Assembly (NCBI GenBank): GCA_036936605.1
Contig: JAUPFV010000004.1
Span: 297,766,009-297,830,008, forward strand
DNA from: Limnanthes douglasii subsp. nivea
Taxonomy: Eukaryota > Streptophyta > Magnoliopsida > Brassicales > Limnanthaceae
Direction of reading: 5' to 3'
DNA: 64,000 nucleotides
Part shown: piece after piece, positions 11,206-22,844 of the stretch
Position numbering within the stretch: the stretch's first letter is position 1
Layout: every line of letters starts with the position of its first letter
Notes under the pieces: model-generated
Told to the model about the DNA's origin: nothing
Seen by the model: only the letters and a program-made list of their open reading frames with translations
Database searches by the model: none
Position numbers and translations under genes: made by a program

Positions 11206-13389
11206 GTAAATTTTTGGATTCACTCCCAATTTTGTTTGATAAGGGAGCTGTAAAACCAAGTTTAGTTTATTGCCTTTCCCTGAGCTTTCATTTTTTGTGC
11301 GTTCTTTTTATCTGGGCTCTTATTATCAATGCAGTCATGTTGTAGATTCTAGTTTGATGATATAATGGTTTTATTCTGATTTGATAATATATTGTTTTTA
11401 GTATGCTAATCCTCTTAGAACTTGGGAAAAAAGATGGTTGTTTTATTCAAATATTTTGGATTATTTTATTGATATTCTATCTCATAGAAGAACTAGGTGA
11501 AATTTTTATTGTTTCTACAAATTTTTATAACTAGGTCTTGAACAAAATATTGTTATTATAAATAAGAATTTTAAAATCACAAAAAGAGGGAGAAAAAGTA
11601 TAGTATTTTTAGTTTTGATTTGTTGTTATTATTATTTTTTGTATAAAATAATTTTGAAATTTAATTTATATTTGTATAGATTTTTAACTATTAAAATGGG
11701 AAATCGCTTTAGAAATTTATTTATACATAAAAATCGAAAAACCAAGTGTTCGTCTTTTTTTTTTTTTACTTCGAATCAGCTTTCTTTTTTAAAATCGAAA
11801 TTTTAATTGTTTTTAATTTATAGATTCTTCCATCTGATTTCAGTAAATTTTGATTTTTTTTAACATGAAGTATCTATTAAATAGGTTTTGGCGAAAAAAT
11901 TAGTTTATTGAATCTAATTTTTTAACTTATGATTGTAAATAATGTATTTTGTTTAATAACGAATATGGTTTTGATGATTCATGTTTTTGTTTTTTTTATG
12001 TAACTAACACAATTAGTAACCTAAAAACTATCTACCTGTTTAAAAGTTATAAATAATTTTTTTTTATTTTACGCGATCTAGTTGAACACATTTTACGCAC
12101 TTAGATTACAGTAAGTTTTCAGATTTAGTTTCTATTCTAGTTTTCAAACATGAGAGATTTTTTTCGCAACCAATTACAATCAGTTTCCAAGCGTATTTTG
12201 TATTTTTTTAAAACATAAATAATTTTTTGCAACCAAATTACACCTATTTACACATCCAACTTACAGTAAGTTTCGAGGCCAACTTTTTATTTTGTTCTAA
12301 AAACATGTAAGTCAATTTTCACACCAAATTCTATATATTTACACACTCGACTAACCGTTGTTTTCCTATCCACTTTTTATTTATTTTTCAAACATAATAA
12401 TTTTTTTTGCAATCCAATTGCACATAATTACGCACCCAATTTACAATTAGTTTCAATTTTAATGCAGATACATTTTAACTTTATAATATAATTAAAAAAT
12501 GCCAAAAGAATCAGTATTCTCCAGATCAGGAATTCTAAATACATTTCAACTCAAAAAATAAAATAAAGAATACTAAAGAAGAATTAAAAGATTTGAAGAA
12601 TCTATTTCAATAAGTAAGTTAAGTCAATTTCGCAACCGAAAAACAAAAAAATACGCAACTCAATTACACAACCATATTTAACCTATCTAAACACAACACG
12701 ATTGCACGTAATTACGCAACCAAATTTTGACAAACCTTTATTTATTCTTATTTTCCAGTCAGAAGATATGGATCTAGAGGAAGACATCTTAAATTTTTTG
12801 AAGAACTGGAAACAAAAACCAATGAACAGATTAAAGAAATGGAATAATCAAATGCTATTCTTAAGATCACTTTAAAAAACTAAAAAAAGAAAATCAATCT
12901 ATTTTAACACTCATTCACGACGAGATCTTGCGTAAAATAGAAGATCTTGCATCGAACAAAAAAACATAAAATGTTTAGTTTATTTTTAACTATGTTTTTT
13001 TATAAAAGTTGTATATATCTAATCTATACTTTTTTTGTTTAGAGTATTAATTTTATTTTATCGTTTATTTACATATTTTTATTTCACAACTGAAATAATT
13101 TATAACATAATTACGCAACCACTTAAACGATACTTTCGCACCCCAAATACAATTACATTTTTCAAAATAGATGTATATTTACGCAACTAAAATGTTATTA
13201 CACAACTAGTTAGAGCGTAATTTCACAACCTATTATAACGTAATTACGCACCCAACTAACAATGATTACTTACATAATTAAAAAATGTCTAATCATATAT
13301 TGTTTTTTTCTAAAAATAAAAATAAAAAACAGACATATTCATTTGAAAAAAAACAAAAATACATTGTTATATATATTTAATCCAGATTT
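11206..13389. other. AT-rich spacer with iterated ACGCAACC motif (left part of decayed MULE?)
   Basis: No exon is convincing here. From about 12.0 kb onward the phrase (AATT)ACGCAACC(A) and near variants recur (about 12163, 12629, 12652, 12713, 13113, 13193, 13249). The same motif occurs in the intron of the adjacent decayed transposase and on the far side at 36.3-36.6 kb, so this stretch probably belongs to that MULE. No terminal inverted repeat could be identified. Confidence 0.5.
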
Positions 13390-14672
13390 TCTTTTATTAT
13401 GACCATGTTTTTGACAACGTATGCACTTTACTTTTTGAAGCAACTCTTCACCGTGGGATAAAATCTGTTTCTTCTTGGGTATTCTAGTTCCTCATTTTCA
13501 AGCTAGGTGGAAGAACAACAAGATATGGATTTAAGATAGAAGCTTCACCTAAAGTTGATAAAAATGGTAGGCCCCATGAGTAACTTTTATATGTGAACTT
13601 GTACTATAACATGTCCACATATGCCTTAAGATTCCCTTAAATATTAAATATAGCAGTACAAGCATGAGAACAAGGAAAACACTTAATTTTCCAAATATCA
13701 CAAGTACATTTGTAGTTCAAAATACCAAAAACCATAGCCGGTTCCGACTGAACTTCATATTATACTCTGGTAGACGACCGAACAATCCAAGTACGACCTT
13801 CTTTAATTTTTTTTCAATATCAAAACAAAGCTCGTTATTCCAACAAAAATAATCAGAATGACGCTTTGACATATATGTCATAAGCATAACCTTAATTTTG
13901 TCCAATAATTATGAAATAAACATGCTATGAAATTATTTAATTTGATTATTAATAGACTAAGATAGACTAGAAGCCATTAAATCATAACATTTACTTAAAA
14001 AAACGTGCATGCGTATTTTTTAGGAGGAAGGTTTCCACGAAGGTAAGTGTTTTCTAACCATATTTTTAAAAAAAATCATGCAAATGTAAATCGAATAGGC
14101 TCTCATTGAGTGCATAAGCACATTGTTTCAAATCTTTACCTCTTATTCCTTAAATGCTTTACTAAACATCTCATCACATGCTTTAGATTCAAAATAGGAT
14201 AATAAAGACAATAAGAATGGTAGCAATAAGAGAAAATAATTGAGATGACATTAGTTATACCTAGGTGACGATGAGATATAAAAGTGATATGACGACCAAG
14301 TAAACGAGGCTTTAATATTTCAAAAAACTATTGCCAATTATCACCATCTTCAAACCCAATAACAACAAATGACATTGGAAAAAGACATACTAAGATATAA
14401 GGGTAATAAGTATCAACTCGATAACAGAATTTAAAAACGAATTATATAATCTTTAATTTTGCAATAGAAAATGTAATTACGCAACCAATTTGCACATAAA
14501 ATTATGTATTTTTACAAAACCATTCTAATTACGCAACATATACCTAATTACGCGACTACTTTTTACGTAATTATGTAACTAATTAACCTCTAATTACGCA
14601 TCCAAAAAAATTATGTACTTAAACATATTTTTTATAAAAAAACTTACCATTGTTACCATATTTAGCTATTGT
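13390..14672 (-). pseudogene. Decayed MULE transposase, C-terminal half
   Basis: Read on the minus strand, the sequence parallels the MURA-type transposase of the MULE at 46-49 kb. It has GNNG followed by a GTAAGT donor at 14647, then after the acceptor at about 14390 a block reading LFPMSFVVIGFEDGDNW and LKPRLLGRHITFISHRHLGI. A SWIM-type CTC...FPC.HA region follows near 13.7 kb, then a K-K-K-Q-I-L-S-H-G tail and a zinc knuckle (KCIRCQKHGHNKRK) near 13.40-13.43 kb. Stops and frame changes are numerous, and the second catalytic Asp of the ISDRHSG motif reads His. Its missing N-terminal half is at 35207-36295, beyond element C. Confidence 0.75.
14390..14647 (-). other. Intron of the decayed MULE transposase, carrying ACGCAACC motifs
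   Basis: The donor is GTAAGTT after GNNG and the acceptor is TTATATCTTAG, about 258 bp apart. The intron interrupts the same Gly codon, in the same phase, as the intron of the MURA gene at 47412-47770. Several AATTACGC(AACC) copies lie inside (about 14473, 14533, 14561, 14593). Confidence 0.65.
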
Positions 14673-15052
14673 TGGTGATGATTATTTTGGACTGAGGATA
14701 ATTTTGTCAGATGTGTTGGGGAATTTTAAGGGTATTAAATGTTTGGGTGTTTTGTAGTGAGAGATTTGAGCTGCCTTGTTGTATTAAATGTTCATTACCC
14801 TCATTAATGAAAGTGGTTGAGTATTTATACCCTTAATTATGGATCCATGGGCTTTCGGGTCAAATTATGAAATCGGGTCGAGTTCAAAGACCCATTAGTT
14901 TATTAAGCAGATTAGCAATTAGCTTAGTCAAAAGGTGTTTAGTACTTTTTAATACTTTTGTCATGTCCGAATACTTCAGCGGGTAATTATTTTCCGGATT
15001 ACCCCTGTCCGGTTTTCACAGTGAGTGGTGGTGAATAATTCCGGACTCATCA
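14673..15052 (-). repeat. Element C 3' LTR
   Basis: Plus strand runs TGGTGATGATT to GGACTCATCA. It is nearly identical to 34828-35206. It contains the TATA region (GTATTTATACCC on the plus strand near 14821) and, in the U3 part, ACCGGACAGG, ATCCGGAAAA and TTCGGACATG motifs shared with the LTRs of D and E. Confidence 0.88.
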
Positions 15053-15056
15053 GCAA

Positions 15057-15066
15057 CCCATTTTTT
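15057..15066 (-). other. Element C polypurine tract
   Basis: The minus strand reads AAAAAATGGG just upstream of the 3' LTR, the expected place for plus-strand DNA priming. D and E have AAAAAAGGGG at the same position. Confidence 0.65.
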
Positions 15067-15208
15067 AGGTTTTGTCAAAGGTCTTTGGCAAGACTAAAAA
15101 ACTCATTCAGTAGATAACAACATTTTCCGGATCGCTTATGTAGTTAGTTCAAGGTGTATCCGGACTGAATCCTTCTCAGAATTCTACAAGTTTTGCTCTG
15201 GATCATGG

Positions 15209-15390
15209 GACACGTGTTGCACTTTGATTCGTTTTACCAGCCGTTTTCTTCCTAGAACGACACTCCCACTAATCCTAAAAAGTAACTCATGAATTTAATA
15301 TTTCTTACGTCAGCGCCACCTTCAATTATTACCTTTTCCTTTTCGTTTTCTCCTAGGTATTAGTAACTTTTTGCCTCACTAGTATAAATT
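15209..15390 (+). promoter_or_regulatory. Promoter of the antisense gene of element C (G-box and TATA)
   Basis: GACACGTGTT at 15209-15218 is a G-box/ABRE-type core. AGTATAAATT at 15381-15390 is a TATA box about 100 bp upstream of the antisense ATG at 15486. The same two motifs sit at nearly the same distances in elements D and E, which argues for selection on an antisense promoter. Confidence 0.65.
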
Positions 15391-15485
15391 ATTTCCTTTT
15401 ACTGTTTCACCATCTTCATCACTTTGTCATTCCTTCTTCTCAGAGCTTTTTACTTCTCCTTTCAAAATCTTTCTTGGGTAGGTTT

Positions 15486-18455
15486 ATGTTCACAACGAGA
15501 AACGCTCTAGTGAAAGGTGGTTGGCTAAATCTTTCAGAACTAGAAAAAGCACAAAAAGTTAAGCGTGAGAGACATATCGTTGTTGGTCTTCTAGTCTCTC
15601 CAATCAGTAAGCCTGACACACCGTCTTCAGAAGCTAATCGAGGATCATCCTCTGCCAAAAGTGCCAAACCTAAGCGTTTGTTCCAACCAAGCCTCTCGCC
15701 AATCCCGTCATGCTCCTCGGTTCAAGAGTCTCAACCCTCTATTGTGCAGGAGAAAGTAGTATCGAGTGCAACAAAGCCCTCTCCGTTCATTTCTATGGGG
15801 TCAGATATCGAAAAATCTCCAGAAAAAACTAACCCTCGCTGGACAACCCGTTTAATAAAGGGTCAAGCAACTGGCTCTCAAACCAAGCCTTCCAAAATAG
15901 GGCCCTCCAAGTCTAGGGCCAAAGATAAAGCCTCCGGATCGGAGGCATCTATTAGAGCCCCAAAAGACAAATCCTCCGGACTCGAGGCCACTAGAACCAG
16001 CTCTCACACTAAGTCCTCCGGAACTGAGCCCCAACCGGACAACAGATCCTTAAGAGAGGGTGATGCTCAACCATCCGGACAACCTGCTGAGCCACCCACT
16101 AGCACTCTCCCATCAACAACGGCTGATAAACCTTCCATAGTGATGGAAAAGGTGATGGAGGATAGTGTTGAAGAGGCTCCATTCGAGACTGAAGCTTCCG
16201 AGCAGACTGGAGATGCTGCCTCTGATAAAAAGGGAAAAGGCAAGGAGAAAGTCTGCATGACCCATCCGGATCTACCGGAGAATCTTGAAGGCAAGGTGGG
16301 ACCTTGCTTCCGCAAGGTCAATGTGAAGTATCTGCTGGCCATGCAGAATATCAAGTATGTCTATACTGACACTGCTGAGTTAGGCCGGATCCGGACCAAG
16401 TGAGGGATCCCTGAATCTGTTAAGGTGAAGATACCACTAACACCGGAGACTCCGATGGACTGCAAGCTTAGCAAAATCGTCATCTATACTGAGTTGTTCA
16501 ACTGGGGGCTCACATTTCCGTTAGATCCAGAAATTGTTAGGTATTTCCACTTGATAAAACTATGTCCAAGCCAACTGAGTCCCAATGCTTGGTATACTCT
16601 CATCGCCTGTATTATGGTGTCCAGGATGTCCGACATACCACTTCCAATGGAGCAGTTTGCTGCAGTGGCCAGCTTTTGTAAGAACCACCATATCCCATTC
16701 TACCACTTCAATATGAGAGATAACTTTAAGATGGTGGATGACCTGCTTGAGTCAGAGAAAAACTGGAAGACCCAGTTTCTATTCATCAGCGAGACGTGGG
16801 AGAATGGGAGGAAAATCAAGGCTGGTGTCAATCCCAGTATGCTCACCAGTAGATGGAAAAGCTTAGGTAAATATTTTACTATATTTGTCTTTCTTACTTT
16901 GTAAACAATTTGTTTCTGAATTACTTCTCTTTTTCTTTGGTTAGTGTTGCCGAAGGAGTTCTCCGATTATGTGGAGGAGGGGTAGACCACCTGTGCCAAA
17001 TTAAACGCTTGGGCTGTTGACCGTTGGGGAAACGCTTTCCACAACTGCTTCACCTTAGGCAACTTGGTGAGGTCCCACCTCTGGAACACAACGTGCCGGA
17101 GAGATCTTACTTGGTATGAGCTGACTACACCACCCCCTCCGGCCGTTATTCTCAAGAGACCAGAGGATAAAGATGGAAAACTAGCCTTGTCCTCTAGAGC
17201 CAAAGCCCCAAGCAAAATGAAAAGGAAGAAGGGCAAGAAAAAGAAGGTTGCAGAAAAAGTTGTTCAGGGTGCTGCAAAGGAGATCGCTCCGGAGAACCAA
17301 GGAGCACAGGCCCAAGGGGGGGATTGATGCTACTCTACTCAAAGTAGTTGAAGATGAGATCATTAGGGAGGCAGGTGGACCTCAAGATCCTCCAAAACCT
17401 CATAGGAAGGACCGAAAATGGGGAGCAAGTAGTGAAAAGAGGACTGCCAAGAAGAAGAAAGTCTCCCTGGGGGATGAAGTTGTCCTCCGGCCTTCGGAGT
17501 CTCTACCTCCGGCCGACGCAACAGACCCCACCATGGCAGAGCAAATCCCAAGTGATCTACACACCAGAGAAGGTACTAGAGGGGATTTGGAAGGAGTAGA
17601 CATTAATGGCCTCCAAAACATCGGTCTTTATTTTGGAGTGTTTGAAAAAGATGACTTTGCTGGTCCTTACCTTCCCCCAAGATTCTCTAACATGGTGACC
17701 TTTAATGGCAAGTCTTTCACTGTCTCAGGGGAAAACGATACGGTGACCCACTCTCTGTTGGGCCATATTCAGCCAGTGCTCAACTTGGAGAGGCAAGTAA
17801 AAAGTCAGTCTGGCCCTCATCAATACCCTCAATACAGATAAAGAGAGTTTATCCACTGATCTTCTTAATGGAAACCAAAGTATTGAGGCATTGAAGAAAG
17901 ATCTTGAGGAGTTAAAGAAAGGGAAAGAAGATCTGGCAACCAAGCTGGTCACTTCGGAGAAGGCTAACACAGAGCTCCAGACTAAGTGCTCTGGCTTGGA
18001 GAAATATCTTTACTTTGAAAGAAGAGGTGAAGACTAAGGACATTGTTATCCAAACCCTGTCCGGTGATAAGACTTATCTTAAAGAAGCTGTGTCCAAGGT
18101 TACCAAGGAGAAGAAAGATTTGGTGAAAGAGCAGGAAAAGAAAATCCAGGCCAAGATCGATGCGTATACCAACAATGTGATAAATTCCCTAGAAAAGAGG
18201 TATGCCGAAGTTAAATCTGACATGGTCTTGCTTTTTCATCAAATATTTCCGAAGAGAACGCTCGGTACCATGTGGTAGTACGTTGAATATGAAGATATCC
18301 CATTCCATACGATGGTGGATGGTGATAAGAAGAACTATTCTAATGGTCTTGACGACACTACCGATGAGGAAGAAGGAACCGGAGAGAGTTCCAGCGACGA
18401 ACCCAAAGATTCGAAAAAGAAAAAAGATGATGTGGGAACATCCAAGGGAAATTAG
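15486..18455 (+). pseudogene. Element C antisense gene (extra ORF), broken
   Basis: Encoded opposite to gag-pol between integrase and the 3' LTR. I take MFTTRNALVKGGWLNLSEL at 15486 as the start because elements D and E also begin MFTAR-ALIKGGW. The order is a Ser/Pro/Lys-rich region, an acidic stretch, a conserved globular block (FNWGLTFPLDPEIVRYFHL, LCPSQLSPNAWYTL, then NHHIPFYHFNM) resembling the 'putative gypsy-type transposon' plant domain, a Lys-rich region, a coiled coil and an acidic tail (EEEGTGESSSDE). A TGG-to-TGA stop lies at 16401-16403, further stops near 16983 and 18277, and frame changes near 17330 and 17820-18000. An intron (donor after 16865, acceptor near 16945) matches that in D. 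The function of such ORFs is unknown. Confidence 0.7.
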
Positions 18456-18994
18456 CCCTGAGTTTTTAACCATTTTTGTTTTTTTTATCCTTATGATATA
18501 CTAAAGTCCTTCGATGGCCAAGGCATTTTTGTAACTGTGTCCGGTTTGAGTCCGGTTTAACTTTTCTTCTTTAAACTTAGTCCTTGGATAACCAAGGTAT
18601 ATTATACGTTTTAATATCATTATCCGGATCTAGCCGGATAGCTTTTCTTTGCTAAATTCTTGCTTTGTTTTATATTCGCTCAATCTTAATGGCTGATATT
18701 TAAATAACCCCTATTTATTTTACAAGTATTTTAAGATGAGAGTGTTTAAATTCTTCGATGACAAATGTTAAATGGTCATCATTCCACCCGATCAATCCGA
18801 TCTGCCAAAGATAAAATAAATTGTAAATCAAACCACTCCGAATATTTTAAGAAGGCATCAAATTTCATTTAAAAAACCCGGACACCTCATTAAAACCTCC
18901 CCGCGCCACCAGGGTAGGAAAGAGTATGTCCCCTAATATTTACATGGACTTTAGACAAGTAAATATTTACACAAATTTCATTATAGATACATCC
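18456..18994. other. Element C region between integrase end and antisense gene, with CCTTGG/CCAAGG hairpins
   Basis: This is the converging 3' ends of gag-pol (minus) and the antisense gene (plus). Short hairpin-forming phrases related to CCTTGGCCTTCCAAGG occur at about 18509 and 18580, and D and E carry similar ones in the same place. The block CCTCCCCGCGCCACCAGGGT (about 18897-18916) is conserved as its complement in D and E. Confidence 0.55.
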
Positions 18995-20160
18995 GGAGGT
19001 GTTCAATGTTCCAAGGGTGGTTTAAGATTATTCCATCTTTGTCTTGAAGCCTGTATGTCCCAGGCTTAAGCTTTTCAGTGACCACATAGGACCCTTCCCA
19101 ATTTGGAGCTAGCTTGCCGAACTACTTATCCTTAGTATGTAAGAATACTTTTCTCAATACTTTTCTCCTTAGTATGCCGAAATACTTTTCCCAATTTGGC
19201 CACTTTCCAGCAGTCCCTTCTAAATTCTTTTTGAGACCGGACAGAATGGTTCTGTTTGCCACTTCAACTTGACCATTCACTTGTGGGTGGAAAGGAGAAG
19301 AGAAGCAATGCTGAATTCCCCTAGAGGCACAGAAACTCTCCACATCCTTGTTATCAAATTTTGGCCCATTATCTGTGGTTATCTTTTGTGGAACCCCAAA
19401 TCTGCAATAAATATTAGAAAGGATAAATTTTATAACAACTTTTGAAGTAGTTCCTGCCAGGGGGGCTGCCTCTATTTACTTTGAAAAATAATCAATGGCT
19501 ACAATAATAGTTCTGCACCCTCCGGATGCCATCGGCAGAGGCACTACTAAATCCAGTCCCCAACAAGCAAAAGGTATTGGCTCAGAAATTGATTCCAGGG
19601 GAACAGCTAGGATATGAATTTATTACCATATCTTTGGCATGGATCACACTTCTTTACCAATTCCTTGGCATCTGCCATTATGGATGGCCAGTAGTATCTG
19701 GCCAATAAAACTCTTAGTGTTAAAGCTCTATAACCACAGTGTGCTGACCCTTCACCATCATATAGTTCAGATAGCACAATTTGAGACTCTTCAATCCCCA
19801 AAAAACGCAAGAGAGGTCTACTAAACGACTTCTTGTATAAAATGTCTCTTATGACTAAAAAACCACGAGCCATATACTTCATTTTTCTTGCCATAACTTT
19901 CTGCGGAGGCAAAATGCCATCAGAAATGTATTGAAGAAGGGGATGTCTCCAGTTCTTGGGTTGAACCACTTGTATACTTAAGCTTTCCTCTTCTTCCCTA
20001 CCCTAATTGGGTTGTATGGATGGACATTCTTGCACATGAATCCATGGGTAGGACTCAGAGTATGCTATGGTGGCCAAGGAGTCTGCTAGTGTGTTTTCCG
20101 ATCTGGGTATATGCTCATAGATGATATTTTTAAAGTTGGCTGCCACTTCTTTAAGAATGA
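18995..20160 (-). pseudogene. pol: Element C integrase, internally deleted
   Basis: The HHCC zinc-binding region (LYDGEGSAHCGYRAL, then CDPCQRY) and catalytic core (TTDNGPKFDN, then HPQVNGQVEVANRTI) are recognisable. After KKNLEGTAGKWP the sequence jumps almost directly to VLRKVFLHTKDK, so roughly 300 bp of core and linker present in D and E are missing. An in-frame TAA follows AIDYFSK. Integrase would insert the cDNA into the genome; this copy cannot. Confidence 0.75.
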
Positions 20161-20164
20161 ATAA

Positions 20165-21154
20165 TTATTTAATCAACTGCTCCTTTTTGGCCTCAGATTG
20201 ACCTTGGGCATGATGGATAAGAAGCTGAGAATCACTCATTAACCTAACTCTTTTAGCTCCACATAGAAAGGCTAATTTCAAACCAGCTATAGTAGCTTCA
20301 TATTCAGACTTATTTTTAGAAGCCCTAAAAGCAAAACATATAGCCTGGTATAGTTTGTCGCCATACGGAGAGGTTAAACATATCCCAGCACCACAACCCA
20401 TGGTACTTGATCCACCATCTGTTCGCACAACCCATACCTTCTTAGTTCTTTCATCTGCATCTTGCTTAGCACTTCTGTCCGAATGGAATTCAACTAGGAA
20501 ATCAGCAATAGATTGATCTTTGATTGCAGTTCGAGGGGCGAAATCAATGTCATAGTCACCCAATTCCACTGACCACTTGGTCATCCTGCTTGATATGTCT
20601 GCCTTCTCAAGAATATTTTTCAAGGGAAAAGATGTCCGGACGACAATAGAATGAGACTGAAAATAGAGCCTCATTTTCCTGGCAGCGATTACTAAAGCCA
20701 GTGCTAGTTTTTCAAGTTTTAAGTACCTTCTTTCTGCATCCATAAGGATCTTGCTGATGTAGTACACCAGACGAGGATAAATATCCACCTCTCTTACTAG
20801 CACTGCACTTATAGCACATTCGGACACTGCTAAATATATGTATAATGTTTCTCCATCAATAGGTTTATAGAGAGTTTTGGGAGAAGATACATGCTTTTTT
20901 ATTTCATTGAACTCCTTGTCGCACTGTGAAGACCAGTTAAAATCTCTAACACCCTTTAAAGTCTGGAAAAATGGGGCACACCTATCCGAAGACCTTGAGA
21001 TAAAACGATTTAAAGCAGCTAACCTTCCTGTCAATCTTTGCACTTCTTTAATATTCCGAGGAGGATCCATCTGTAATAATGCATCGAGCTGGTCTAGATC
21101 AGACTGTAGCTCTTTCTCACTTATCACATACCCCAGAAACTTTCCAGACTGCAC
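20165..21154 (-). CDS. pol: Element C RT thumb, RNase H and second RNase H fragment
   Basis: An open stretch of 329 codons with SGKFLGYVISEK, the tether RFISRSSDRCAPFFQTL, the first RNase H (VSECAISAVLVREVD and LVYYISKILMDAERRYLKLE) and the archaeal-like second RNase H (RTDGGSSTMGCGAGICLTSP, YEATIAGLKLA, SDSQLLIHHAQGQSEAKKEQ). Having both RNase H domains is the hallmark of the Tat lineage. The upstream frame break near 21165 separates it from the polymerase part. Confidence 0.8.
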   Translation of the reverse strand: MQSGKFLGYVISEKELQSDLDQLDALLQMDPPRNIKEVQRLTGRLAALNRFISRSSDRCAPFFQTLKGVRDFNWSSQCDKEFNEIKKHVSSPKTLYKPIDGETLYIYLAVSECAISAVLVREVDIYPRLVYYISKILMDAERRYLKLEKLALALVIAARKMRLYFQSHSIVVRTSFPLKNILEKADISSRMTKWSVELGDYDIDFAPRTAIKDQSIADFLVEFHSDRSAKQDADERTKKVWVVRTDGGSSTMGCGAGICLTSPYGDKLYQAICFAFRASKNKSEYEATIAGLKLAFLCGAKRVRLMSDSQLLIHHAQGQSEAKKEQLIK

Positions 21155-21168
21155 TCCAAAAACACATT

Positions 21169-22341
21169 TTATGGATTTAATTTTAAATTAACCTTTGCCA
21201 AGTTGGCAAAAGTTTCTTGAAGATCTGTTAAATGTAATTCTTCCTCCACACTCTTTACCATCATGTCGTCAATATATACTTCCATATTTATCCCAATTTG
21301 ATTAGCAAACGTTTTATTCACCAACCTTTGATAGGTAGCCCCAACATTCTTCAATCCAAAAGGCATCACCTTGTAACAATGGAGGCCCCGATCTGTAACA
21401 AAAGTAATGTGTTCCTGGTCCTTCGGATCCACTTGTATCTGATTATAACCGAAGAAGGCATCCATGAAAGACAATAGCTTATTCCCAGAGGTGGAATTCA
21501 CCAGCTGGTCTATCCGGGGGACTGGATACAGATCTTTTGTGCAAGCCCTGTTGAGGTCGGTAAAGTCGATACACATACGCCATTTTTCATTTTTCTTTTT
21601 TACTAACACTGGATTGGCTGTCCATAAAAGGTACTGAGATTCCTTTATGTGCCCCATCTTGGTAAGCCGGTCAACCTCTTGAACTATGACATCAGCTTTT
21701 TCTTTAGAGAAAGCTCTTCTTCTCTGCACAACAGGTGCTACATCTCTCCGGATGGATAGTTGGTGTGATATAACATTCGTAGGAACTCCGGTTACATCAG
21801 CATTACACCAAGCAAAAACATGTTGGTGGTTTGCCAAAAAAGACAATACTTTGCTTTTTAATTCTGATGTCATCTTAGACCCAATCTTGACATTTCTTCC
21901 TTCAGCCAGAGAGGGGGTTTCAACCTCTTCAATTGGTAGCAAAACACTAGGGGTCTCTCTGGGGTCATCAATTTCACCCTCTCCCCCAGAGGACCCTACC
22001 AACTGCTAATCTTCCTTTCTCTGAACTGCCCCCAAAGTTCTAGGGGCAAGCGCAGTTGCATAACATTCCCTTACTGTTGAAGCCACATCATGCATCCTGG
22101 AGAGCCAAGATCTTCCCAAGACCGCATTGTAACATGTGGGACAATCTACCACAACGAAAAGTACCTTGACTATTTTCTTGAAAGGACCCTTGCCCAACAA
22201 AACCTCCTCCTCAAACTCCCCGACTACGTTCGCAGAGCTTCCAGTGAAACCCACTATGGACATGTTCGAACGCTGAATCACTGTCGGATTCTTCATTTGT
22301 TTATAGGAACTTAAAAAGAGGATGTTGGCTGAGCTGCCAGT
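21169..22341 (-). pseudogene. pol: Element C protease C-terminal part and reverse transcriptase
   Basis: The protease resumes at 22341 right after the insertion point of element D (GSSANILFLSSYKQM, then YNAVLGRSWLSRMH), with a stop near 22006. RT follows (KWRMCIDFTDLNRA, LLSFMDAFFGYNQIQ, YIDDMMV). Catalytic residues of RT are present, but the chain is split by element D, a stop after the protease and a frame break near 21165. Confidence 0.8.
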
Positions 22342-22771
22342 TGATGAGTCCGAATTCAGCATGCTCCCCGTACAAGGACAGATCGGTCTAGTCTCTCCGG
22401 ATATCGGACAGATCACATGGACCGGACAGATCACTTCGAACACTATGACCATAAGACTGTTCGAACTATGACAAAAGTACTAAAAAACCTAAACACTTCT
22501 TGACTAAGCAACTTGATCTCCTGCTTAGAGCTCATGGGTCTTTGAACATGACTAGGGTCCATTAAACATGACCCAAAAGCCCATAAGGGCCCAAACATCA
22601 GGGTATAAATACCCAACCACCTGCATTAACTGTGGGTAATGAGAATTAATTGCTACCAAGCTGCTTAATTATCTCTCTACTTTCTACCTTAAATACTTAA
22701 AACACCCACACACCACCTTAAAGCACCAACTGAATTACCAGCCTACCCTCAGGCGGTTATTATCCTCACCA
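22342..22771 (+). repeat. Element D 5' LTR
   Basis: 430 bp, TGATGAGTCC to CCTCACCA. The U3 part has iterated GGACAGATC phrases (about 22378, 22404 and 22423). The TATA box sits in the palindrome GGGTATAAATACCC (from 22611). Confidence 0.93.
22611..22624 (+). promoter_or_regulatory. TATA box of element D 5' LTR
   Basis: GGGTATAAATACCC is a perfect palindrome holding TATAAATA. The same palindrome occurs in the LTRs of C and E, so it probably sets the start of the genomic transcript. Confidence 0.7.
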
Positions 22772-22774
22772 AAT

Positions 22775-22792
22775 TGGTGACCACAATGGGAG
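22775..22792 (+). other. Element D primer-binding site
   Basis: TGGTGACCACAATGGGAG begins three bases after the LTR. C has TGGCGACCACAGTGGGAG and E has TGGCTACCACAATGGGAG at the same place. The tRNA was not assigned. Confidence 0.65.
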
Positions 22793-22844
22793 GAAGAGGT
22801 ACCTGAATCAAGCATTCAAAACCAGCTAAAAAAAATCTGTCCGA

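Noticed and set aside
15440..18473. Minus-strand and alternate-frame open stretches across the antisense gene of element C
   Set aside because: Shadow frames; the plus-strand frame is the one homologous to D and E.
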